Of a stretch of 64,000 nt of DNA, positions 15,952 through 24,257 are shown piece after piece; within the stretch, counting starts at the first letter, position 1; every line of letters starts with the position of its first letter. Source of the DNA: Candidatus Anaerostipes avistercoris (GTDB taxonomy: Bacteria; Bacillota; Clostridia; Lachnospirales; Lachnospiraceae); NCBI GenBank assembly GCA_019119895.1, contig DWWD01000049.1:1-64000 (forward strand), written 5' to 3'. The translations under genes and the position numbers were made by a program. The notes beneath the pieces were generated by a model. It saw only the letters and a list, made by a program, of their open reading frames with translations. It was not told the origin of the DNA and searched no databases.

Positions 15952-16775
15952 GGCTTCACTCCTTTCAATGTGCTTTTATCCGCCTGACGGACGGTTCGCT
16001 TCAAACCGCTGCATGTCAGATCCGTGTGATATGCGTCCCCCTCTTTTGCCACATACAGGCAGGCAATCTCTCCTTCATGATACTTTGTACATTTCTCACA
16101 TTCTTTATAAGACGTTTTCCCATTCAGATACTTTTCTACATTATCATCCACTGATATATCCAGTGCCAGATGCGTACAATTAAGATCCGTGTGGTAAACA
16201 CTTTCATGAGGCGTTATATAGACCACTCCTTCTGATATCTCATCTCCGTCAGGCACATATCCGGTCATGGCTTTCTGCCGGATTTTCTGAGTATAAGTTT
16301 CCGTCACCGGCCATAAAAACGGATAAGCTTTTCGAATTGTATAGGTTATCCGGGCTTCATACTCTTCTTTCGCAGTCTTCACAAGACGAACAGAAGCTGC
16401 TGCCTTCACGCTGCCTCCTTCCAGTCCGCTGCGGTCTAAAAATTTACGGTCCACCGCCGATAAAAACGCGGCTTTTGTGCTGATTTCAGCCAGCGCCTTG
16501 CCTCCTGCGCCTCTCCCTGCCGCCGCATATTCAGCCACGGCGGCCTGACACACTGCTTCTTTGAGGCCGTGAGCCATCTGACCATGTATCATAAGGATCT
16601 CTCCTGCAGATGCCAGCAGAAGCATGACCACAAGAAACAGCGGAAGAATCAGACTCGCTTCCAGAGTCGCCGCACCCTTCTCTGAGGCGGAAAAAGATGT
16701 CCTCTTGAGGTTGCTGGCTCTTTGTTTATCATTTTGGACTGCCTTCCCTGAGAAATATTTTTGACAAGAGAACAT
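15930..16775 (-). CDS. TadE-like pseudopilin with two YHTD/Cys modules
   Basis: A 281-residue protein. Around residue 35-60 is the TadE signature AATLEASLILPLFLVVMLLL, a membrane helix with the conserved Glu. After a soluble domain the C-terminal 100 residues contain two copies of a motif: YHTDLNCTHL followed by CEKC, and YHTDLTCSGL followed by CQRC. Each unit resembles the small metal-binding module (YHxxxC...CxxC) found at the end of many secreted Firmicutes proteins. The His/Cys sets suggest metal binding, which is inference. The ATG at 16775 follows GGGGGTGG. It overlaps the next gene by 22 nt. Confidence 0.78.
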   Translation of the reverse strand: MFSCQKYFSGKAVQNDKQRASNLKRTSFSASEKGAATLEASLILPLFLVVMLLLASAGEILMIHGQMAHGLKEAVCQAAVAEYAAAGRGAGGKALAEISTKAAFLSAVDRKFLDRSGLEGGSVKAAASVRLVKTAKEEYEARITYTIRKAYPFLWPVTETYTQKIRQKAMTGYVPDGDEISEGVVYITPHESVYHTDLNCTHLALDISVDDNVEKYLNGKTSYKECEKCTKYHEGEIACLYVAKEGDAYHTDLTCSGLKRTVRQADKSTLKGVKPCQRCGK

Positions 16776-16793
16776 CTTTTTCCACCCCCTTTT

Positions 16794-18248
16794 TCAATAT
16801 GATACGGTTCTCTGAAATTTCCAGTCTGAGTATGCACCAAACGGAAGAACCATTCCTCCGAATCCCAGTCGTTTTATTTTAATATCCGCTGTGATCTGAC
16901 AGGATGCCAGACACTGATTCATCCGGAAGCCGCTGTCTTTCCGGCGGATATTATCTTCTATCAAATCCATCATCCGGAAATATTTCTGCTGTTTGTCTCC
17001 CTGCATGATCAGAAGCAGTCCCAGATAATCCTCATAGGAAAGTCCTTTTTCTGCTGGTTTTCTTCTGCAGCTCAGTCCTGCCAGCCCTGAAAACGGCAGC
17101 TGCCAGCCGGATGTTGTTTTTACCAGCGGGACCTTTTCTCCTTCCACAAGATTCCTTACATCAATCACAGATTCCCCATAGGCAAGCGCCAGCAAAAGCA
17201 GATGTTTTGCCGCTGCCACCAGCGGCGGAATTCCCGTAATTCCCAGGACAGAGGCGGCAATCAATGCTGCCTCTTCCCTCTTGGCGGGATCCTGATATAC
17301 ACAAGCCGCATTTGTCAGAAACCTGAGACCAATCATTTTCCAGAAAACGCTTCCCAGATTCTCCTTCTCAGAATCTCTGCCTGCAATCAGATATTCTGTC
17401 TCATACTGGATGCCCTCTTTCTTTTCTTTCGATGTAAGATTCCTGAAATATTTCGTGCTGTATAAGATGGCCGGAAGTTCTTCCGTCAGACCTGTCCCGG
17501 AAACCATTTTCTCTGTCTCCTTCAGCTGTTTTTCCATCTTGTCTTTTTTCATGAAATCCCATGTCTGTTCTTTGGATGTGTCCTTCTTCCCGTACCGGAC
17601 CGGTACTTTTCCGGAAGATACTTTTCGCTCTCCCATAACCAGACGGACCGATCCTTCTCTGAGCAGTTCCATAAATCCCTTCCTCGGGTCCTCTTCTCCC
17701 TGTACCTGCACTGTCTCATTCTCCTCATCCTCCTTTTGTTCTTTTTCTTCCGCTTCCTTTTCGTCCTGTTCCATCTGACGGCGGATATCTCCGATTCCTT
17801 CTCCGGTTTCTTTTGTCTGATCCCACCGGTCTTTCCAGGATGACAAAAGATCTGCCGGCATTTCATATTTCATCAATTCTCTGATCTGATACTTCAGCAC
17901 TTCTCCGCCCTGATCCGTCAGATAAATTTTTTGGGACAGCGACGCGCTGCCGGTCACATACCGGAAAGAATCCTGACTGCCCTCCAGGCTGACCTTTACC
18001 TTTTCCATAAAATCTTTTTCGGCTTTTGATACATATCTCGGATCCATGGCGAAAATATGATACCGGGCTTCCAAATCCTTCTGATAATTTCCACGGACAT
18101 GGGAAAGCCCCGCCATACAGGCACTCATGGCTTTCCCCCGTCCTACGTACAGATAAATTCCTTCCGTACACATACTGATCAGAAGAAGAAATGCAAGAAA
18201 CACCACCGCGAGAAAGACACTGATACTCCCTCTCTGATCTCTCATCAT
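16794..18248 (-). CDS. DUF5702-type pseudopilin-like protein
   Basis: A 484-residue protein with an N-terminal membrane helix (RGSISVFLAVVFLAFLLLIS) like the TadE/TadG pseudopilins. A long extracytoplasmic domain follows, with a highly charged Glu-rich region at about 155-185. It corresponds to the DUF5702 proteins found in Tad loci of Clostridia, whose role is unknown; a tip or minor pilin is possible. The start ATGATG overlaps the stop of the small Flp gene (ATGA type), so the two are translationally coupled. Confidence 0.75.
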   Translation of the reverse strand: MMRDQRGSISVFLAVVFLAFLLLISMCTEGIYLYVGRGKAMSACMAGLSHVRGNYQKDLEARYHIFAMDPRYVSKAEKDFMEKVKVSLEGSQDSFRYVTGSASLSQKIYLTDQGGEVLKYQIRELMKYEMPADLLSSWKDRWDQTKETGEGIGDIRRQMEQDEKEAEEKEQKEDEENETVQVQGEEDPRKGFMELLREGSVRLVMGERKVSSGKVPVRYGKKDTSKEQTWDFMKKDKMEKQLKETEKMVSGTGLTEELPAILYSTKYFRNLTSKEKKEGIQYETEYLIAGRDSEKENLGSVFWKMIGLRFLTNAACVYQDPAKREEAALIAASVLGITGIPPLVAAAKHLLLLALAYGESVIDVRNLVEGEKVPLVKTTSGWQLPFSGLAGLSCRRKPAEKGLSYEDYLGLLLIMQGDKQQKYFRMMDLIEDNIRRKDSGFRMNQCLASCQITADIKIKRLGFGGMVLPFGAYSDWKFQRTVSY

Positions 18249-18406
18249 TTTACCTGTCCTGTTTTTGATGTAATCGTCTTAAAAATATTATTAACAACGG
18301 TCTTGATCTGGGTCTGGAAAATAATAACAAGTCCGATCAGTACGACAATGATCAGAATCACTTCCACAACTCCCATACCTGATTCATCTGATAAAAATTT
18401 TCTCAT
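18245..18406 (-). CDS. Flp-type IVb major pilin (53 residues)
   Basis: A short gene easily missed by length filters. It encodes 53 residues: MRKFLSDESGMGVVEVILII, then a hydrophobic helix VVLIGLVIIF, then a polar tail ending GQVK. The Gly-Met-Gly-Val-Val-Glu segment is the prepilin cleavage region with Glu at +5. This matches Flp1-like pilins. It would form the filament after processing by the prepilin peptidase at the head of the operon. The ATG follows GGAGGGAGCAGGAT. The stop overlaps the next start codon. Confidence 0.88.
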   Translation of the reverse strand: MRKFLSDESGMGVVEVILIIVVLIGLVIIFQTQIKTVVNNIFKTITSKTGQVK

Positions 18407-18419
18407 ATCCTGCTCCCTC

Positions 18420-19736
18420 CTATGTAAACGTTGACAGTGCCGGAAACATGAGCAGCGCCAGAATTACGATCAGCATAACAATCATGGGCGCCAGCAGTTT
18501 TGTACTCGCCTCCTCCCCCTGCCTTCTTGCCTGTTCCTTTCTTTCAAAAAAAGCCTGTTCCTCTTCTGCTTTCAGCTGGACAAACAGTTCATCGGAACCT
18601 CTCGTAATGCTCTGGATCAGCATTGCGGAAAGTTTGCGGTACGGCTCCAGACGGATCTGGTTTCCTATTTCCTGAAACACTTCCTCCTGAGGAATTCCGA
18701 ACTGCATCTGCCTGCAGCATTTGCCAATGACTTCATAGACGAACATTTCCTTTTTCTTTTCTCTGTATTCCCTGTATATTGCCTCCATCGCTCCCGGAAT
18801 GCTCATGCCTGTTTCGAGAAAAAGAACCAGACGCTGTATGATCGCCGGATATTCTCTGCGTGAATCTTCCAGCGCCTGCCTCTGCATCTTCCGGCATCTT
18901 TCTTTTTCCCTGTTCCACAGGAATACCGCCGCGCATACGCCGAAAATAATCCACATGGCCGTATTTTTCCCCTCTGACTCTCTGGCAACTTTTCCTGTTC
19001 CGATTTCCGAAGGTATCACAAATGTTTCTTCTGAAAGATTTTCTTCTTCTATCTTTTTTATTTTTTCAATGACGGTCTCCCACTGAGATTTTTTCTTTTC
19101 GGAGTTTCCGGGAACAACGCAGACGGGAAATGTCAGTATTTTCGTCTTTCCCTGACATCTGACAGAAGCTGTCAGCGTGATCACAACCGGCTTTTTCACA
19201 TTTTTTGAAAACACATTCCCTTCTTCGTCCACAACTGCCGGATCACTGCTTCCCCACTGGATTTCCATGTTTTCTCCCGGTATCTCTTCCGGAAGCGACA
19301 TCGCGTTTTTCACTTCATTTAAGGATTCATTCTTTCCCCTTATATTTGTTTTCAGATACGTTTCCGCTCTTTTGAAAGCTTCTTCTATTTCGTCTTCCTC
19401 ATACCCTTCCGGCCTGACTGTAAGACTGTATGTATCCTGTTTTTCCCCAGCTTCTATTTCCAGAATTTCCTCTTTCTCTTCCTCACCCCTCGGATTTCTC
19501 GTAATAACAATCTGCCGGTCCTGCAAAACAAAATGCAGGATCATAGCCAGCAGCAGGATAAGAAAGATCATCGTAAACACAATGACCATCTTAATCTGAT
19601 GACACAGGCTTTCTTTCACCTTTTCTTCCAGCTGACGGCTGCTGCCGGGAAAATATCCTCTGACAGCCTCTCTCCGCTCTTCTTTTATATGCTCCGGCAG
19701 ACGTTCCGCCAGTTTTCCGATCCATTTATATTTCAA
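18420..19736 (-). CDS. tadC: TadC-like inner membrane pilus protein with Ig-like insert
   Basis: A 438-residue platform protein. The C-terminal 170 residues form the type II secretion F domain (EYPAIIQRLVLFLETGMSIP and later LLAPMIVMLIVILALLMFP). A membrane helix lies at about 49-70 and another near 265. Between them is an extracytoplasmic segment containing a bacterial Ig-like repeat (WGSSDPAVVDEEGNVFSKN and ITLTASV). The usual TadC lacks such an insert. It could contact the growing filament or the cell wall. The first codons overlap TadB by 11 nt. Confidence 0.78.
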   Translation of the reverse strand: MKYKWIGKLAERLPEHIKEERREAVRGYFPGSSRQLEEKVKESLCHQIKMVIVFTMIFLILLLAMILHFVLQDRQIVITRNPRGEEEKEEILEIEAGEKQDTYSLTVRPEGYEEDEIEEAFKRAETYLKTNIRGKNESLNEVKNAMSLPEEIPGENMEIQWGSSDPAVVDEEGNVFSKNVKKPVVITLTASVRCQGKTKILTFPVCVVPGNSEKKKSQWETVIEKIKKIEEENLSEETFVIPSEIGTGKVARESEGKNTAMWIIFGVCAAVFLWNREKERCRKMQRQALEDSRREYPAIIQRLVLFLETGMSIPGAMEAIYREYREKKKEMFVYEVIGKCCRQMQFGIPQEEVFQEIGNQIRLEPYRKLSAMLIQSITRGSDELFVQLKAEEEQAFFERKEQARRQGEEASTKLLAPMIVMLIVILALLMFPALSTFT

Positions 19737-20490
19737 TCATAACCACCCTTTCTGCCCACAGGCCGGCCGCAGTCAGAGAAGCCAGACATACCGTCGACAG
19801 GATCATGCCGGGAATGGTATCATACAGCACCTGGAAATATCCCTGATTTGTTATTCTTACATAAATCAGAATAAAATAAGGCATCACCGACATTACCTTC
19901 TTCTCCATCCGTTTTGCCGCAGTGACTGTTTTAATTTCTTCTTTGATCTGCAGAGACTGACTCAGATGCTCTGCCGTCCTGCCCAGGATCTCTATCAGAT
20001 TTCCGCCGTTTCGTTTGACGATGGATACAATTTCCGCAAACTGGCGCAGTTCTTCCAGATCAATACGCTCTGACATTTCCAGCAGCAGCCGGTCCGCTCC
20101 GGCATTCAGCTTCAGAGCTTCCGTCAGAACTTCCAGTTCCATCACCAGTTTTCCCGGATGGTCTCCCCTGTTGGCCTTCATATCCCGATAGGCTGCCTTC
20201 AGCGCATTTTCCAGTGAATAGCCCACAGAGAGACCATTGCTGACAAACAGCATCATTTCTCTGACATCCCGGCGGATTTCCTCTTTTTCTCTGGCGGCAA
20301 GATATGCTCTCCGATGTCTCATCCATGGCACCAGAAGCGGCCACAAAAATGCAGCCAGCCAGATCCGGTCATAAAACAGCCAGCAGATCAGAATCCCCAG
20401 AGCAGCTCCTTTTCCAAGTTCTTTCTTCTCATGTTTCCAAAGGTTCAGTTCCCTGAAACACTTCCTCCATAAGTTTCTGATAGCGTTCAT
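19726..20490 (-). CDS. tadB: TadB-like inner membrane pilus protein
   Basis: A 254-residue platform protein with a type II secretion F domain. The motif SNGLSVGYSLENALKAAY and the following GNLIEILGRTAEHL are typical. Membrane helices lie near residues 35-60 and 200-245. With TadC it forms the inner membrane base of the Flp pilus. I choose the ATG at 20490, ten bases after AAGGAG; the ATG at 20499 is only one base from that site. It overlaps the CpaF gene by 62 nt. Confidence 0.85.
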   Translation of the reverse strand: MNAIRNLWRKCFRELNLWKHEKKELGKGAALGILICWLFYDRIWLAAFLWPLLVPWMRHRRAYLAAREKEEIRRDVREMMLFVSNGLSVGYSLENALKAAYRDMKANRGDHPGKLVMELEVLTEALKLNAGADRLLLEMSERIDLEELRQFAEIVSIVKRNGGNLIEILGRTAEHLSQSLQIKEEIKTVTAAKRMEKKVMSVMPYFILIYVRITNQGYFQVLYDTIPGMILSTVCLASLTAAGLWAERVVMIEI

Positions 20491-21661
20491 ACTGCCCATA
20501 CTCCTTCAGCTTCCTGATATCTTTTATCTCCCCTGTTCTTTCTAACTTCCCGTCGGAGTTCATCGCGAAAATCGGACTTACCTTCACTTCCTGCCGCCGG
20601 ATGCCTGTGACTTCCACAATCTCCATCAGTTTCCGGGATCCATCCGGCATACGTCCGAGATGAAGGATCATATCGATAGCAGAGGCCATCTGTCCGCGGA
20701 TTGCCGCAATGGGCATGTCCACTCCCATTAATACCATCGTCTCGATTCTCCGCAGCATATCACTGGTCCCATTGGCATGTCCCGTTGAAATGCTTCCGTC
20801 ATGCCCCGTATTCATGGCATTTAACATAGACAGCGCTTCTTCTCCCCTTACCTCTCCCACAATGATCCGGTCCGGCCTCGATCGCAGCGCCGCTTTGATC
20901 AGGTCTTTCATATCAACCTGATGCTCTCCCGCCGCGTTAGCGTTGCGCATCTCCAGCCTTACGAGATTTTCAATTCCGTTCAGTCTCAATTCTGCGGAAT
21001 CCTCAATGGTAATGATCCTTTCGTCTTTCGGAATGCAGTTGGACAGACCGTTCAGCAGCGTCGTCTTACCACTTCCGGTTCCTCCCGAAATGAAAATGTT
21101 ATACCGCGCCCGGACAAGCAGCTTCAAAAACTCCCCGACCTTCCTCGAAAACGCGTGCCGTTCATACAGCCACTCCATCGTCATAGGTTCCCTGGCGAAT
21201 TTCCGGATCGTCATCACCGCCCCGTCAAGAGACACCGGAGGAAGTATGATGTTCACCCGGGATCCGTCTTCCAGCCTCGCATCGACGATCGGATGCATCT
21301 CATTGACCATCCGGTTTGCAGCGGCGGCAATCTGCTGGACTACCTGATACAATTTTTCTTCGCTGGAAAATGTTTCTGGATAGCGATACAGTTTTCCATT
21401 TTTCTCAATAAAAATATGCTGATATCCATTGATCATAATTTCCGTCACAGTATCATCATCCAGAAGATCCTGGAGAAAATCCAGTTTCCTAAGAGCATAA
21501 AATACTTCCCGCGAAAGCTTCATCTTCTCTTCCAGCAGCAGAGGATTTTCTCTTGAATATTCCATCACCGCCTCCTGAATCATTTCTTTTAATCTTCCGT
21601 CCGTAATATCTCTTGTGAAATCCAGGCGCTCCATAACCATGTTTTTAATCTGTTCTTTCAT
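20429..21661 (-). CDS. cpaF: CpaF/TadA secretion ATPase
   Basis: The 410-residue hexameric ATPase that powers pilus assembly. It shows the N-terminal helical domain, TVTEIMINGYQHIFIE, then Walker A ISGGTGSGKTTLLNG. The Asp box TIEDSAELRL and the Walker B/His region GEVRGEEALSMLNAMNTGHDGS follow (here GEVRGEEALSMLN and AMNTGHDGS). The start at 21661 forms an ATGA overlap with the TadZ gene; more upstream in-frame ATGs would lie inside that gene. Confidence 0.93.
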   Translation of the reverse strand: MKEQIKNMVMERLDFTRDITDGRLKEMIQEAVMEYSRENPLLLEEKMKLSREVFYALRKLDFLQDLLDDDTVTEIMINGYQHIFIEKNGKLYRYPETFSSEEKLYQVVQQIAAAANRMVNEMHPIVDARLEDGSRVNIILPPVSLDGAVMTIRKFAREPMTMEWLYERHAFSRKVGEFLKLLVRARYNIFISGGTGSGKTTLLNGLSNCIPKDERIITIEDSAELRLNGIENLVRLEMRNANAAGEHQVDMKDLIKAALRSRPDRIIVGEVRGEEALSMLNAMNTGHDGSISTGHANGTSDMLRRIETMVLMGVDMPIAAIRGQMASAIDMILHLGRMPDGSRKLMEIVEVTGIRRQEVKVSPIFAMNSDGKLERTGEIKDIRKLKEYGQYERYQKLMEEVFQGTEPLET

Positions 21662-22488
21662 AACTGCGCAACCACTTCCTTTATTGATTCCCTGCCGCAT
21701 ATAATCACTTCTTCCATTCCGCTGCATCCCCACAGACTGTATCTGCGCATCTGTTTTAAAAATCCCGCATACAATTCTGTTTTCAATTCCTGTTCCGTCA
21801 CAGGAAGATAAATCTTATCCAGAATTCTGAAAAAATCCAGACTCGGCACACAGGCTGTTCCGATATCAATCACAACCGATATCCCCTCTTCCCGCAGCTG
21901 TTCCAGAAACCATCTGCAGTCATCTGTCGTAAGTTCTCTGTAATCAAGAAAACATCCTGCTCCCGGATATCCTTTTATTTCCCCCAGTCTCTCCTGATGC
22001 CGGACGAAATAATCCATACAGTCTTCCTGCCTCTGCCGGATTCTGAATAACAATTCGTCGGTTGCTTCCTCTCCGGAGGCAAAAGGAAGATAAGGCTGCA
22101 TTCCCATATAAATCAGGGACTTCTTCCGGGCCAGCTCCAGCGCAAAAGCAGTGGACGCCTGCCCTCCAAAGGGTGAGTAGATTCCATAAACCAGCCATTC
22201 CTCTTTCTTTCTCACCCGAAGGCACTCGTAGATTTTTTCCGCAATGTCCGCCGCGCTTCCGTACTCCCCTTCTTTCAGCCGGCAGATGGGACTTCTCCCG
22301 CAGTCCGGCATCTCCTCAGATAAAACAAGGCACTGAAACATCCCTTCCTGTTCCTTCTTCCACAGAGCCGTTTCCTCTGCAAAAAAACAGGCCGTCATAG
22401 GAAATTCTTTCTGATGATTCAGGTACTCCATCAGTCTCTTTCCGTATCTTGTATCCCTGCAGCAGACACCGATGCATATTTCTTTCAT
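21658..22488 (-). CDS. TadZ/CpaE-like protein with degenerate ATPase site
   Basis: A 276-residue protein in the position of TadZ, the polar localisation factor of Tad pili. After an N-terminal receiver-like half, the MinD-like half starts YGIYSPFGGQASTAFALELA. Here the deviant Walker A (KGGxGKT in ParA/MinD) reads FGGQAST and lacks both lysines. Later it has VVIDIGTACVPS in place of the usual Asp/Pro switch region. It therefore probably binds nucleotide weakly or not at all, as reported for some TadZ proteins. It overlaps both neighbours by 4 nt. Confidence 0.72.
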   Translation of the reverse strand: MKEICIGVCCRDTRYGKRLMEYLNHQKEFPMTACFFAEETALWKKEQEGMFQCLVLSEEMPDCGRSPICRLKEGEYGSAADIAEKIYECLRVRKKEEWLVYGIYSPFGGQASTAFALELARKKSLIYMGMQPYLPFASGEEATDELLFRIRQRQEDCMDYFVRHQERLGEIKGYPGAGCFLDYRELTTDDCRWFLEQLREEGISVVIDIGTACVPSLDFFRILDKIYLPVTEQELKTELYAGFLKQMRRYSLWGCSGMEEVIICGRESIKEVVAQL

Positions 22489-22979
22489 AAGAGCCCTCCT
22501 GTGAACATAGTGCAGTATGCCAGAAAAATTCCATATGTAAAATGCAGGTATTTGGATCCGTCATCCGGATTCCGGTAAGAATCAATCTGCCTGTCCCTCA
22601 GACAGGCTGAAATATATTGACGCAGATATGTAAATCTCAGACAGAAGCTCCTGCGCTTCCATAAGATACAGACGGCGATCACGCCGTTCCACAAAAAAGA
22701 TAAGATCAAAAGACGGGTCACATAAGTCCCAAGCGGAATGCCGCATACCATCAGAACCTTGATATCTCCTCCGCCGAGCATACCCAGCCGGAACAGCCCG
22801 ATGCAGCAGACAAACGGAATCAGCACTCCTGCTGCCATTGCGGAAGCTTCCAGCCCCTTTTGAACACAGATTCCCGCTGTGATAACAGCTCCCCAGACAT
22901 TCAGCCAGTTGGGAATCTGAAAATCACGCCAGTCATACATGACCGCCAGTGTCAGATAAATTAACATCCATAAAACCAT
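22485..22979 (-). CDS. Prepilin peptidase (TadV/CpaA, family A24)
   Basis: A 164-residue membrane aspartyl protease with about five or six helices. The first catalytic Asp is in YDWRDFQIPNWL and the second in GGGDIKVL, the GxGD-type motif. It lacks the N-terminal methyltransferase part, as usual for TadV. It cleaves the Flp and TadE-like prepilins made by the same operon. It is the first gene of the ten-gene pilus operon. I saw no convincing promoter in the 93 nt before it, so transcription from the bofA side is possible. Confidence 0.9.
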   Translation of the reverse strand: MVLWMLIYLTLAVMYDWRDFQIPNWLNVWGAVITAGICVQKGLEASAMAAGVLIPFVCCIGLFRLGMLGGGDIKVLMVCGIPLGTYVTRLLILSFLWNGVIAVCILWKRRSFCLRFTYLRQYISACLRDRQIDSYRNPDDGSKYLHFTYGIFLAYCTMFTGGLL

Positions 22980-23072
22980 ATTCCCTCCTTTCTTGTTCCA
23001 TTATTTTACAATATTTCCATTTTATTGTCTATAGCTTTTGGCATATTTGTTAAAAAAATACATTGTTCAGTA

Positions 23073-23342
23073 TTATACGATCCATATCCCCGCCGCATAG
23101 AGAACAATAACGCCGGGAAGTCCAAGAAGAGCCCCGGTCCCCACAGATAAAAAGTTCAGATCCACCGGAGCGCTGATTCCGTTTTTCAAACAAATCACGT
23201 GGATTCCGTATATCAATATCGAGCAGAACAATCCCCGTACCGCCAGAACCGCCAGGTATACCGGATTCTTATAGATTCCAAACATAATGCACAGAGTGCA
23301 TCCGATGGCCATGACATAAAAAAGTATCTGATTCTGTTCCAT
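23073..23342 (-). CDS. BofA-like pro-sigma-K processing inhibitor homologue
   Basis: An 89-residue membrane protein with three hydrophobic segments. The C-terminal NFLSVGTGALLGLPGVIVLY matches the end of BofA, which in Bacillus holds the SpoIVFB protease inactive during sporulation. Many Clostridia keep a BofA-like protein although their sigma-K control differs, so the role here is uncertain. It lies between the Tad operon and a DUF1002 gene. Confidence 0.75.
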   Translation of the reverse strand: MEQNQILFYVMAIGCTLCIMFGIYKNPVYLAVLAVRGLFCSILIYGIHVICLKNGISAPVDLNFLSVGTGALLGLPGVIVLYAAGIWIV

Positions 23343-23399
23343 AAAAAATCCCTCCTTATGTAATCCTATGGTTACACAAAGAGGGATATTCGTTTTTAA

Positions 23400-24257
23400 T
23401 TATGAGAACAGATTTTTGAACCAGTCAACAACACCTCTGAACCAGCTGGCAATCTTATCAAGAATTCCTTCTGCTCCTCCCAGCTGATCATATATATCTT
23501 TTGCCTGTTCTCTCAGCTGGCTGACATTCAAATCCAGTCCGGAAATCTTATCCATAAGATCCTGTATCAGCTGTCTGTCTTCATCAGACAAGTTAATATT
23601 CAGACTCTGAGCAGACTCATCAATAGCATTTCCAATTTCACTGGCGGATGTCAGATTATCTTCTGCCACCTTCTGTTTTACATCAGCGATGATCTTTTCC
23701 GCATCATCCGCTCCTATGCTCTCTGCCAATTCTCCTGTGGTGATCAGTTCGTCTGTGGCAGCGTCTTTGCTTTTCTCAGGAATCTTTTCACCCGTCATTT
23801 CTTCGTAAGCTTTCATGACTCCTACCAGAGCCGCCGTTCCTGAAATTTTAAACGGTCCGGCAACTTTTACTTCTGCGTTTTCAATTCCCGCAGTTACAAG
23901 CGCATTGCGGTACATTCCGGAAGTACAGTAAGTGATATTCTCAGTGGAAACATTGACACCGCTTCCGCTGCCTGTCTGCTCCACTGTAACGGAAGACAAA
24001 GCCCTGCTTCCAATGACACTGCTGGAAAGATATCCGTCAAGATAATCATGTTCTTCCTGATTGGTGACTTTGATCACCTGATAATCACTCATATCGGTTA
24101 CGCCCAGCAGGTCCAGTACTTTTTTCTGCTCGGAGGCGCTCAGACTTGCTCCAAGTGCCAGATACTTCTGTGTGCTGTCCGCACGGACATTGACATACGG
24201 CAGTGCCATGATCACACAGAGACCCATTGCTATCAATTTAGCGAATATTTTCTTCAT
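23400..24257 (-). CDS. DUF1002 secreted protein
   Basis: A 285-residue protein with a clear signal peptide (MKKIFAKLIAMGLCVIMALP, cleavage near VRA-DS). It contains the DUF1002 features: YLALGASLSASEQKKVLDLL at the start, and ENITYCTSGMYRNALVTAGI, then FKISGTAALVGVMKAYEEMTG in the middle (here as separate stretches). The function is unknown and it is widespread in Firmicutes. The C-terminus is amphipathic (WFRGVVDWFKNLF). It overlaps the end of the YfhO gene by 20 nt, so both are coupled. Confidence 0.85.
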   Translation of the reverse strand: MKKIFAKLIAMGLCVIMALPYVNVRADSTQKYLALGASLSASEQKKVLDLLGVTDMSDYQVIKVTNQEEHDYLDGYLSSSVIGSRALSSVTVEQTGSGSGVNVSTENITYCTSGMYRNALVTAGIENAEVKVAGPFKISGTAALVGVMKAYEEMTGEKIPEKSKDAATDELITTGELAESIGADDAEKIIADVKQKVAEDNLTSASEIGNAIDESAQSLNINLSDEDRQLIQDLMDKISGLDLNVSQLREQAKDIYDQLGGAEGILDKIASWFRGVVDWFKNLFS

